NCBI GenBank assembly: GCA_934047225.1
Contig: OW204012.1
Coordinates: forward strand, 15,376,001-15,440,000
Direction: 5' to 3'
DNA: 64,000 nt
Source: Ypsolopha sequella
Taxonomy: Eukaryota > Arthropoda > Insecta > Lepidoptera > Ypsolophidae
Below the pieces are notes generated by a model. The model was not told where the DNA came from, did not search any database, and saw only the letters and a list, made by a program, of their open reading frames with translations. Shown here in pieces: positions 52,201 to 62,488 of this stretch. How positions within the stretch are numbered: position 1 is the stretch's first letter; each line of letters starts with the position of its first letter. Both the position numbers and the translations under genes were made by a program.

Positions 52201-53348
52201 GAAGCTACTATTTGTGTAAACAAAGTTGTGTGTTTAAGTGGACACTTATAAAATTTGCATTGAAAACTGCCAAGCTTTACTTGATTTATTGTAGAACATG
52301 ATGTTACATGTTTAGATTTATTGCTAGTTTCATTGGATTATTAATAAATTATATTTTATCCATTACGATCTTGTTATTGTTATTACGCACTTAACATAGC
52401 TTAGCTAGTCATAACATAGCTTAACAGTTCGATAAGGTGTTTTCAGGAATGTTCCGAGAGTTAGTGATAGGCGCAGTTACGTCCACTTTATCAACTACCA
52501 AATAGATCGCAATTTGTCGCCCCATTTAGGAATATTGGTCCTGATCTTATTAGACATTTATGTGTATAGACTAGTCTAGTCTATAGACATCAATGTCTAA
52601 CTTCATCAAGGCGTTTAATACAATTTCACAATGTATGAGTTTTCTCGGTGACGCTTGAAAACACGCTTCACTTGACACCCACATCGAGATGTGGTGTCAA
52701 CAAACCACGTTAGTCTGGGCTACAACATAGTAGGTAGTAGTTAATGAAAAGGGGACAATTGTTGTTCGTCCGTTTGAGGTCCTCAATGCCCCCCTCCCCT
52801 CTAGGGTTGGAAGTAAACAGCACAGAACTTCAAGCAAAAATGTTCGGTCTTTTTTCCCATTATCTACAGTTTCCAATTTTGAAAAACATTTAAAACCTTA
52901 ATCTGGGCCATAGACTTAGGATATACTGGCGTATATAATATAGATATACGTCAGTATATCCTAAGTCTATGATCTGGCCGAAATCCGCAGCATTACTCAC
53001 AAACAAGAAAGACAATATACTTGTTTATTGCAGTGGTCACAAAAAAGTGATAGGTCCTTATAATTAACAATGCAAAAAGGATAAACTAAAGTAGAGAGTA
53101 CTTAATCTTTACCTAAAAGGAGCAACACGACGAAAGAATGTAGTTCAGCCATGTGCAATCCAATACATGCTTTGGTTGGCGCTGGTTTTCAGCTAGGTAC
53201 CTCCATTGCACTTGCTTGATAGATAAGATTTATGTATTAATAACGAGTAGGTGGCACTCTATAAAAAAACAATAAGAATGGGTATGCGGGGTAATGTATA
53301 CAAATAAAATTATAAGTACCTACATGATTCTATTACATTTTTCAGGAT
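52201..53348. other. Intergenic DNA between PITRM1 and the METTL25-like gene
   Basis: No coding sequence seen. It contains a 61-nt near-perfect hairpin (52910-52970, separate entry). Just before the next gene, tacatttttcag ending at 53345 is a good splice acceptor four bases before the start codon, which suggests a 5' UTR intron whose donor I cannot place. Confidence 0.5.
52910..52970 (+). repeat. 61-nt near-perfect hairpin between PITRM1 and METTL25-like gene
   Basis: Arms 52910-52936 and 52944-52970, 27 bp, loop of 7 nt. The single mismatch at DNA level (tggcg / cgtca) becomes a G-U pair in RNA. Pre-miRNA-like length but without bulges; could equally be a small MITE. Confidence 0.75.
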
Positions 53349-56300
53349 ATGTCTCTACCGGAAGGGTTTGAAACTCCAGAGGATTACTTCGAAGAAGCGA
53401 TGGGCTTCTTCCAGCAGCACCAATATCTGTACAATTTTGTTAACACATCAGTTCTTTCAAATAATTGCCTAGACAATATAGACATAGAAGGGATGGAAGA
53501 TATTAATATTTTACACGACAATGTTACTTTGCAAGATATTGCGGGGAGAAGCAAGAAAATAAAGGGAGTTTTTGATACAATTCAAAGGCTGAAATTCGAT
53601 TATGGTCAGTTTGTGGAACAAGAAGAAATTGCGGGGATTATAGCACAATGTCACGTCGCTATGAAGGTTAAAAAGAAGCATGAAGTTATACATTTTGTAG
53701 AGGAAATTAAAGAAATCTGCGAGGCAACTCGGTGTGACACTATCGTTGATTTTGGATCAGGATTGGTAAGTTATTAGCGCGTCAATTGAAATTTTTAGTC
53801 ACGATTTTTTTCAAGTTTAGTGGGGGAAGAGGGCTAGACAAGGGAAAACTATTATACGAATGCTACAAAAATTACTAGAAAAGTCTTCGATGTACTTCAC
53901 AAAATGGTTTCAGAAAATGCAACTGTTCGTTTGGGGGCGCCTGATCTGCTCATACCTTGCTAGGGAGAGCAGTGTACCCAAAGGCGTAGCCAAGTTTTGG
54001 TATTGACGGGAGGCGAGGTCAAGAAAATAAAATAATTTGCAAACGGAAAACGCTTCTAGCAGCTGCTAGCAGAAGTAACATAACACTTGACCCGGAAAAC
54101 GTTAAAGCAGGGGAAGAGTTGTAATATTTTAAACTTTTTGGAGGGGGTTTGAACCCTCAACCCTCCCAAATTTTTGAATCCTTCCTGGCGGACTCCCTGC
54201 CGATATCATTGACCCTTCCGCGGAATTAATTTAAACTCAAGAATGACTCGGGGTCTAATTTTAACTCAAGAATGACTTGGGCTCTAATTTTAACTCAAGA
54301 ATGACTCAGGGTCTAATTTGGTACGTACGAGTACCTATATAGGTACACTACTATGGTGTAGAATTTTAAAGTAGAGTATAATTAGGGAAATTATTAATCG
54401 GGCGAATAAAAATATAATTAGCGACTTCAAGTGTCCGGTATAAATACCAAAACGTGCGACTAAAAATACTGAGTGGGCACATTTAAAGTATGAAATCGAA
54501 AATATTTCACCAAAAGTCAAAAAATAGTTGCGACGACGAGCGAAGCGAGGAGGAGGGAGCGTGTTAGGTCTACATATAAGATAAGATAAGGAACCGAGCG
54601 AAGCGGAGCTGAGCGAGGTGACGTCCATAGTTTTATTAATGTCCCTTTCAATAGAATCCGGCAATAATGTAAACAAGATAATTATTAGACAGTTGTCTAT
54701 GATCATAGTGTTGTACCTACACTGATGTCAAAGTGAGTGATTGTTATATTGTTATGTTAACCTAGAAATACCACGTAATAATTTTTCACATTATTATTAT
54801 TCTTGGATTTATTCGTAGCATGTCTACAAAGAATCTGTGTATGTAAATTATTTTGTGAAGTAAATAAATAATTTTTGTATTTTGTATTTGTATATCTTTA
54901 TTACATTTTGAAGAATTAATAGTTTAAAAACATTTTTACCTCCTTGTTTCTTGAAAAAGAGATCCAATCGTAAGCAAAAACAAAGTCCGTGATTTCACGC
55001 AGAAGTCGTCGTTCCAAGAATAAGTCGAACCAAATCGCGAAGAAAATGTCCAAAAACCAAAATACAAAAAGCAAAGTCGTCGATAAAAGGAAACAGAAAA
55101 ACGCACATAAGTCGGAACAATACCCACTAATGAATAAAGCAAGCCAAACCCATACCTGACCAAATCAGCTGTTGCGGCCGGTCGGCCATTACAAATTTTC
55201 ATTTAAATTTTCATTTCAGCCAGTACAAAAGAGGTTTGTGAAAAGACATCACTAACTTTCCAAAGACAAATAAGACTTCGATGATAAAAAAAATAATATG
55301 GCAGTTTTACAAACTATTGAAATTATCGTCAACCGAGTATTTTTTATTAAAATAACTATCATAAAGAAGTTAGTTTGTGTATAAATGATTGTAAGAACAA
55401 TGTATGGTTCCTTGAAATGTGAATATGATCAGAATTGATATTCAAATGTAAGTAATTTCTGAGTAATCGTGTTTAGATTGGTTTGTTTACATTATTGCCG
55501 GATTCTATTGAAAGGGACTTTACTTAAAATTAAATCATTTCACTTCACTACATAGTATAAAACAAAGTCGCTCCCCGCTGTCTGTCCCTTTGTATGCTAA
55601 GATCTTTAAAACTACGCAACGGATTTTGATGCGGTTTTTTTTAATAGATAGAGTGATTGAAGAGGGAGGTTTATATGTATAATACATACCCGTGCAAAGC
55701 TGGAGCGGGTCGCTAGTTGTCACTAAAATAAAAAATTGTTCGTCTAGAATTATTCAACTCAACTCAAAGTTGTATTTTCAAGTCGCCATTTTCAGCATTT
55801 TTATTCGCCCACAGTCTTTCGCCCACTTAGTACGCTATATTCGGTATTTTTGACACCTTAAATTTGAATTTATATTCGCTCGTTTAAATACTACCCTACA
55901 AATTATACTGTGTTCAAACGTTATTATTAAATACCTTACATAGCGTAAGTAGGTAACATATTTTTCTTATTTACAGGGATACCTAGACCAACTAATCTTC
56001 GACAGATTTAAGTACAATGTATTAGGTCTCGAATGCAACAACGATCATTACGTTGGCTCAAAGAAACGACAAAGAGAGTACCACGGGGACTCCATAGAGA
56101 ATGTCAAATATATCCGACATACTATCACTTCAAAATCGGACGTTCCCATCGGAGAATATTTGCGGGACAAGTTTCGTCAATATCAAAGATTTTGTATAAT
56201 TGGTCTCCATTCTTGTGCGGATTTGACCATAGATGCGATAGACATTTTTGCGAAAATGCCAGACGCAAATTCCATGGTCATGATGTCTTGCTGCTACCAC

Positions 56301-57468
56301 AAAATGCAGTACAAATCCTTTGAAAACGGAGACAGATTTAGAAACTTTCCATTGAGTCACTGTTTGAAAGTGATTTTTGAGAAAAATAGAGGTTTTGAGT
56401 ACTTGAAAGTACCGTTTTTGAGGTTAGCAGCTCAGCCGCCTTCTTCTGATGAACTTCTAAAAGATTTGGTCTTCAGCTTGTTGGCGAGGGCTGTCATACA
56501 GCTGTATGCAGATAAATGTAAGTTATTGAGCTTCTTGAATATATACCTATTTTAAATTAAACTTGTATGAATGCTAAGAGTGAGTATCCGGCTCGAAGGA
56601 CCAACTTAACGATCGGCGCTCGGGCTCGCGGGCAAAAACAGGGTTCGGCGTTTCTAAATAAAGTAAACAACACTTGCTACTTGATAAAATGAAGTACAAC
56701 AATTCATGGGAAAATTGCAGTAAGATTCAGAAAAAAATCTGGAATTTCAAAAAAAAACGCTCAGCTTATCACGGTAGCGGCTGCGACCCTCAGTCGTCCG
56801 CGAGCCATCAATATGAGGGGTTGCTTTTTTTTCTGAAGTAACTTTAAAATTTTACTGCAATTTTCTCATCAACCCTTGTACTTCGTCTTATCGAGTAACA
56901 AGTTATTTATTTTGTTTAGAAATTGTAACATTTACTACCATCAAAAGTGAAAACACCAAACCCTGTTTTGCCCGAGCCCGAGCGCCGACCGACCCTTAAT
57001 ACGTTAAAATTCATATCCGGCTCGAAGGACCAGGTTTAACTTGACAATTTATTTTTAGACAACTACAAGCTGCAAAGAAATAGACGGAAAGCGGTGAAGT
57101 TCAAAGGTTTGGGCAACGATTTTGAGTCTTATATGCACCAAGCTAGTGATGGTTTTAAGTTGAAGTGTAAAGATGACCCTTGTCCCAATATAACTGATGT
57201 TACAAGTGACGAAAAGTGTAAATGTGATCTATTATTCGATTCAGAAGACCTTCGTGAGTTATGGAATCAATTTTGCGATGATGTAACTATGAAAAAGGCA
57301 GCCATTTTTATTTTATTGCAACGCGTCATGCAGCCAGTTTTTGAAAACTTCGTTTTATATGATAGAATAGTTTATTTAAAAGAGAAAGGGTTAGATAATT
57401 GTAAAATCAAAAAAATATTTGATGAGACCATATCACCTAGGTGTTTAGCTTTATTAGCATGTAAATAA
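53349..57468 (+). CDS. METTL25: Methyltransferase-like protein of the METTL25 family
   Basis: Three exons: 53349-53765, 55977-56517, 57059-57468; phases 0 and 1, GT/AG borders, 1368 bp, 455 residues. The SAM-fold motif I is split by intron 1 and reads VDFGSG-LGYLDQLIF; downstream are ECNNDHYVGS, IGLHSCADLT and MSCCYHKM, hallmarks of the METTL25/RRNAD1 family, which ends with a conserved helical C-terminal domain as here (RVMQPVFENFVLYDRIVYL). Biochemical function of this family is poorly known, and I assign none. AATAAA overlaps the stop (57464-57469), with another at 57597-57602. Intron 1 (2.2 kb) carries foldback and Helitron-like repeats. METTL25 versus METTL25B orthology is not resolved from this alone. 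Confidence 0.87.
54227..54318 (+). repeat. 29-bp tandem repeat, 3 copies
   Basis: actcaagaatgact at 54235, 54264 and 54293, each followed by (t/c)(g/a)gg(g/c)tctaatttt. In METTL25-like intron 1. Confidence 0.85.
54398..55830. mobile_element. Large inverted-repeat element in METTL25-like intron 1
   Basis: Two matched arm segments: ggcgaataaaaat ... gcgacttcaag near 54398 against caagtcgcc ... atttttattcgcc near 55781; and ccctttcaatagaatccggc (54642) against gccggattctattgaaaggg (~55497). Between them lie gagcgaagcgagga words and a nested Helitron-like piece. Confidence 0.6.
55545..55720 (+). mobile_element. Helitron-like short element
   Basis: cactacatagtataaaacaa at the left end, actacgcaacggattttgat in the middle, gcgggtcgctagt at the right end. 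Same family as 26405-27266. Confidence 0.55.
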
Positions 57469-58655
57469 ATGTTATTTTAAACTATATGTATTTCTTTACT
57501 TATACTTATATAATTTTGTTTTATCACTAAATACCTAAATTAGATATTACTATGGTTAATAACATAAATAGTACACTTTAAGTTAAAAATTAAAAAAATA
57601 AAGTTCTAAACTTTAAACATATTCTAGACCAACCAAAATTTGTATCTAGATAAACAAAATAGGTGTTTTCAAAATATACAGACATTATGCATAAATAAAA
57701 TGTAATAAATACAGTAAAATTATCAATACACCAATTTTTATCCTGAATATGTCGTTGACAGTGAAACTTCATAAATGTACAAAGAAGAATAGGGTGCCCA
57801 GTATTAAAAGTATAAAAATGTTTCAATAAAGTATAAAACTGTAATTTGGTATTTAGTCAACTACAATAATAGGTGGCGAGTGTACAACCGTTTCTTTAAT
57901 AATAATTTAAAATTTTATAAATATATATATAATAATATAACATAGAATCCAATATACATTATTATTATAATAAATAAACAATAAAATAAAATTATGTTCA
58001 CATTTTGTTAGTAACAACCACAACAATTGATAAATTAATGGCTAGGTAGAGTAAGGCCCATGGGCAATTTTGGATGGACACTGCACATAAAAAGCCTTTA
58101 ACAGTGACACAATATATATAGGTATGTATATTGTATATGTAATGAAACCCATATATGAAAGCTTTTGATGTGTACTTTATTTCATACTATGGCAGCTTTG
58201 TTCAAATCAAGAGCAAGTTGTGTTTTGCAACTTGAAAAAAAAATCTATAATCTGAACTCACACAACTCAAGACTTCTGCATGGAGAACAACCACGCCAAT
58301 GGTCACTCATTGGCATGGTGTTTCTCCATGAAGGATTCGTGAGTCGTGTGACATCAAAGTAACTTGGATGAAATGTCAGGCATTTACAAGACTGGGGGGA
58401 AAGTCTGACAAATGACAGCCATTGATATAAATAAAGGGAAAGATACGGTACGTTCTTATATCGTCAACTCGAAAAATAGTCCTCTTTTTTGAACGAGCGC
58501 CATCGAAAGAAAGAGATAGAGCGACGAGCTTTAACAGTAGCGCGGGCGAGATAAAGTGAGTAAATACAGGTCCATGGGCCTGTATTTGTAGGTCCACGCG
58601 CGGGAAGATGGGTACCGTGTCTTCTCTTTTGTTTTGTCTAAATCGTCACTGATTG
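57469..58655. other. Intergenic AT-rich DNA downstream of the METTL25-like gene
   Basis: Nothing coding is recognisable. It includes further AATAAA words (57597-57602 and near 57825) usable by the upstream gene, and a ~150-bp dispersed repeat at 58430-58580 annotated separately. Confidence 0.5.
58430..58580. repeat. ~150-bp dispersed repeat, copy 2 (copy 1 at 46597)
   Basis: tacggtacgttcttatatcg, gaacgagcgccatcg, gagctttaacagtagcgcg, gtaaatacaggtcc; a palindrome ggtccatgggcc lies at its end. Confidence 0.6.
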
Positions 58656-59106
58656 TTTTTAGGGTTCCGTACCCAAAGGGTAACCAACGGGACCCTATTA
58701 CTAAGACTCCGCTGTCCGTCTGTCACCAGGCTGTATCTCATGAACCGTGATAGTTAGACAGTTGAAATTTTCACAGATGATGTATTTCTGTTGTCGCTAT
58801 AACAACAAATACTAAAAAACAGAATAAAATAAATATTTAAGGGGGCTCCCATACAACATACATGAAAAACCGGAAAACCAGCCAAGTGCGAGTCGGACTC
58901 GCGCACGAAGGGTTCCGTACCTATATCTATAAAAACGGCAAAAAAAACATGTCTGTTGTATGGGAGCCCTCTTAAATATTTATTTTATTGTTTTTTAGTA
59001 TTTATTGTATAGTATGAAATACATCATTTTTGAAAATTTCAACTGTCTAACTATCACGGTAGACAGACGGACAGCGGAGGGTCCCGTTGGTTACGGAACC
59101 CTAAAA
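58656..59106. mobile_element. Two agggttccgtacc-family elements arranged as an inverted pair
   Basis: Left unit 58656-58865 (ttagggttccgtacccaaag ... gggggctcccatacaacata) and right unit 58880-59106 (agccaagtgcgagtcggact ... ttacggaaccctaaaa) are partial copies in opposite orientation sharing atctgtgaaaat/ctgtctaactatcacg words. Confidence 0.65.
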
Positions 59107-59436
59107 ATACGTTTTTCCGGGAGGGGAGTGAGTGTCAATAATATGAAAATAGTATTATTTCGAAGTCATTTTACTAGTGTATCTTTAATTCGACCTCAAG
59201 TCTTTCATTTACTGGACCATTATAGAGAAAACCCATGTCCAATTAGTGACCATAATTTCAAATACTTGCAATTTTTTTCAAGTAGCAAACCCCCACTTTT
59301 GCACTTAATTCGAATAAAGCTGCCATACTCAGAACATTTTAAATGTTCTGTGCTGCCATAGTATGAAATAAATTACACAACCAAAAGCTTTCATCAGTTT
59401 TAGGCTTTTTAAATTTGGTGCAATATAACTCATGGG

Positions 59437-59594
59437 CCCGTAGCATGGTGTTTAATCGCGCGCAATGCGACTTAATTGAATCACAAGTGCAAGGAGCGTG
59501 TCACCATGTTTTTGCGATTAAACAGTACGTCACGCTCCTTGTACTTGTGATCCAACTAGTGGCGTCGCGCGCGATTAAACACTATGCTATGGGA
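59437..59594. repeat. ~155-bp near-perfect hairpin
   Basis: Left ccgtagcatggtgtttaatc ... cacaagtgcaaggagcgtg pairs with right cacgctccttgtacttgtg ... gattaaacactatgctatgg; loop ~20-25 nt. Between METTL25-like and ZAD gene 1. Confidence 0.8.
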
Positions 59595-59994
59595 CCGGGT
59601 CCCATAAGTTCTTTTCACGAAACATTAATTGAGTGGTTATGCGAAAAGGGACCTGAAGGACCTGAAAGTACTTGGCAAATTAGAGCTTTCAGGAATAAGT
59701 TTTAAAATTAGTTTTTCTCTGGATAATTGTATCCCTTAAGGTCCCTTTTCACGTGACCCACTCACTATATTATAAATAGCTACTACCCAAATCTCACAAA
59801 AAATAATCGTCTTTAAAATAAGAGTCTTGTGTCCAGTGTGTAGAAATATCCATTATTGTCCATAAACTAATTTTATAAAATTCCTTAATAGAGTGTAAGT
59901 AATGGAAAATATAAACTGAACTGAGAAAACCAACATGAAGACGTATTTTCGAGAAAAAAGCAATAGTAGAATTACATATTGCAAGTACAAAATT

Positions 59995-60430
59995 AACTCG
60001 TCCTGCCCACGTTTATCGCACACGATGCAACTGTAGTGATGAACTCTGCAACAGGTTGAGGCGATGGATGTGTGACAGACGACCATTTTTTTCCTGACAG
60101 ATAACATACAGGGCTACCAGTGAGCCAAACTAAAATGGCTTCTATATTAACTGAGTGATAGTCTTTGCCACCGGAACATATAAGTTTGTGGCTTGTATAA
60201 AAATATGATGCAGATAGCATCGGAAATTATTTGCGATGCTCGATACTTGCAACAATGCTAGTCAAAGTCATGCGAAATGTTCATTTATAACTTTTGTTTC
60301 TACGCACAGAGGTCCAAGTAAGAGACTAGTTGCGGAAACCGAGCCCACCAAGAAGAAGAAGAACTCTTTGCAACCCATTGCAGAGTTCATCGCTGCAGTG
60401 TTTGTTAAATGTGGCAATTTGTTAATAAAT
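59995..60430. other. Unrecognised stretch with an inverted short similarity
   Basis: On the minus strand (60220-59993) a 75-codon frame ends PQPVAEFITTVASCAI; on the plus strand after a good acceptor (tttgtttctacgcacag, ending 60310) a frame reads TKKKKNSLQPIAEFIAAV and stops at 60436. The two share QP(V/I)AEFI..V, with matching DNA in inverted order. I recognise no family; could be a decayed duplicated exon or repeat. Confidence 0.25.
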
Positions 60431-60445
60431 ATTTAATTTGATAGT

Positions 60446-62128
60446 TTAGTTTCTTCCAATATTGTGCATGAATTGTGATGCATTGGTAACTTTTATGTTG
60501 CTTGTAACATTCACAACATTTGGAACATTCATAACATTAGAGATATTTGGAGGATTACTCATAATTTGCGTAGTTCCAGCATTGGTCTGATTACGGGGTG
60601 GCGACTTTCTTCTTACCAATTTTCTTTTCAACACATTTTGCTTCCATTCTTCTGTATTATCTGGTAATGGAGATATCATTACTTCACCGGTGGCTGGATT
60701 TATTGGGAATACTCCTTCTGGAGTGTGCTTCTTCTTAGCCATCTCCAAGCCGTGACGTCTCTTCATGTGTTTGTTATAATTTGACCAATTCGTAAATGCT
60801 CTCTGGCAAATGTTGCAAGAATAAGGTTTAACACCGGTGTGCTGCCGTATGTGTTGATTCAAAATGGTTTTGAATCGGAACCCTTTGTTGCAGTATTCGC
60901 AACTGAATGGCATTGTATCTGAATGTGTAATCATGTGGGATGACAAGTTTTTACGCAAACGAAAGCTCTTTCCACATTGCTCACATGCAAAAGGGCGATT
61001 GCCGTCATGTGTGCCAACATGCATGCGTAACTGACCAATAGTTTTAAAGGAGAACTTGCATATTTCACATTGGTAAGGTCGAGTATCATCATGTACTATC
61101 AAATGTGACATCAAGGTATCCTTGTTATAGAAGCATTTACCACAAATGTCACAAATATGATCTCTTGGCCTGTCGGTATGAATCAGAACATGAGACTGCA
61201 GGATTGCTCTGGTTTTAAATTTTTTATCACAAACATTACAGACTAAATCTTTTTCAGTCATTGGCCTGATGATACGTGTAGCTCTTTTATCTGTGTAGTA
61301 CTTGCTCTTGTGTTCTTGAAGATCCTTGACATATCTGAAGGAAGAGTGACAACCGATACAGATGTATTTGTTTTTAGTATGCATTTTACGATGTTTTTCA
61401 ACATCAACTCTTTTATCAAATCTCAAGTCACATGCGTAGCAGGATCTTTTCAGGTACTTTCTATGACGGGTCACATGTGCTATGAATGGCTCTAGTTTGA
61501 GTTTCCTAATGTTACAGTCGATGCATTTGAATGCAGTGCAGCTGCTGTGGCAGTCTATGGAATGTTTAGTCAATGCGTCCGCAGTCGAGAATTGTATGAG
61601 ACAGAAGGCGCACATCCACGAGTAATCTTTCCAAGACTTATTGGACTCAGGGTCGTCTTCATCATCATCATCATCAGACTCGCTCACCTTTCTCTTTCTG
61701 TATTTCATTTTTGGTATTCTCTGGCGTTCATGCTTGCATGTTCCTTTGCATTCCTCTTGTTTTACATTTTTCTCGCTTTTCAATGTTTCTACCTCAAACC
61801 CGTCTGATGAAGATTGGGAGTCTTCTTCTGATACGGAGGGTTCCCTTTTGATGTTTTTCTTTATGTTAAAAACGTCGCATAAAACTTTTTGAGAGGTTTC
61901 TACACGATCAATGAAAGCGACGGCTCTATAAAGGGCGTCTAAGCACATAAAACACACAGTTTTCGGTAGAACATTATCTCGAAACATATTTATAAATTCA
62001 TGTCGGAGTTGAGTTAGCTTTTCTACGACTTCACGGCTTCTCTCGGAGTCCGTGAGGAGGTCGAACAGCTTGGTGTTGGGCGTAGGTTCCGCACAGAGTC
62101 TGCAGTATGTGTTTTCTGCAGTTGCCAT
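60446..62128 (-). CDS. ZAD-domain C2H2 zinc-finger protein (gene 1 of a divergent pair)
   Basis: Single-exon frame of 560 residues, start ATG 62128. The N-terminal ZAD has ligands C9, C12, C59, C62 (YCRLCAE ... CFMCLDAL) and mediates homodimerisation in insect zinc-finger proteins. An acidic/serine-rich linker follows (SDDDDDEDD). From about residue 170 there are about ten C2H2 units; the first few are irregular (CAFC-, CIDC-, CYAC-, CIGC-), followed by six regular ones with linkers of TGEKP type in altered form (HTDRPRDHIC, HDDTRPYQC, HDGNRPFAC, HTGVKPYSC). The tail is asparagine/valine rich. Likely a nuclear DNA-binding regulator; target unknown. Strong paralogue of the adjacent gene at 62489. 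Confidence 0.93.
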   Translation of the reverse strand: MATAENTYCRLCAEPTPNTKLFDLLTDSERSREVVEKLTQLRHEFINMFRDNVLPKTVCFMCLDALYRAVAFIDRVETSQKVLCDVFNIKKNIKREPSVSEEDSQSSSDGFEVETLKSEKNVKQEECKGTCKHERQRIPKMKYRKRKVSESDDDDDEDDPESNKSWKDYSWMCAFCLIQFSTADALTKHSIDCHSSCTAFKCIDCNIRKLKLEPFIAHVTRHRKYLKRSCYACDLRFDKRVDVEKHRKMHTKNKYICIGCHSSFRYVKDLQEHKSKYYTDKRATRIIRPMTEKDLVCNVCDKKFKTRAILQSHVLIHTDRPRDHICDICGKCFYNKDTLMSHLIVHDDTRPYQCEICKFSFKTIGQLRMHVGTHDGNRPFACEQCGKSFRLRKNLSSHMITHSDTMPFSCEYCNKGFRFKTILNQHIRQHTGVKPYSCNICQRAFTNWSNYNKHMKRRHGLEMAKKKHTPEGVFPINPATGEVMISPLPDNTEEWKQNVLKRKLVRRKSPPRNQTNAGTTQIMSNPPNISNVMNVPNVVNVTSNIKVTNASQFMHNIGRN

Positions 62129-62488
62129 TGTATTTTTTCAGTGAAAAAGATAATGGTCATGAGATTTTTTTCTAATTTTCTTATTGGATTCTGACTGACG
62201 TTTTTGTAATGAATGAAAATGATATCATAGACAAATTTCAAGTTTTTAATTTGTTTTGTTTCACTACGTTTCAAAATTGATGATACCCGTAGTAAAAAAA
62301 CTATAGATTTCGTAAGGATGTTTGGTTATAGCTGAAACTCAACCATCAAAAGCCAATAAAAATAACAAAAAAAAAAAGCCATTTGTTTACAACTCTCAAT
62401 GGATTGTCAAGCGTGTAGGATTTTATTTTGTAATTTTACTTCTTGGACGGTCGGTGCTCAGAACTCAGATTTTAATCAAAACAAATAA
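62129..62488. promoter_or_regulatory. Shared 360-bp region between two head-to-head ZAD zinc-finger genes
   Basis: The start codons at 62128 (minus) and 62489 (plus) face away from each other with 360 bp between. Both 5' UTRs and promoters must fit here unless there are distant non-coding exons. AT-rich, no TATA box or repeat that I can name. Confidence 0.6.

Noticed and set aside
54335..55202. Minus-strand frames of 88-123 codons in METTL25-like intron 1
   Set aside because: They fall within inverted-repeat DNA and have no domain or conserved composition.
59005..59361. 118-codon plus-strand frame
   Set aside because: Its first third is an agggttccgtacc-family repeat and the rest shows no family or splice support.
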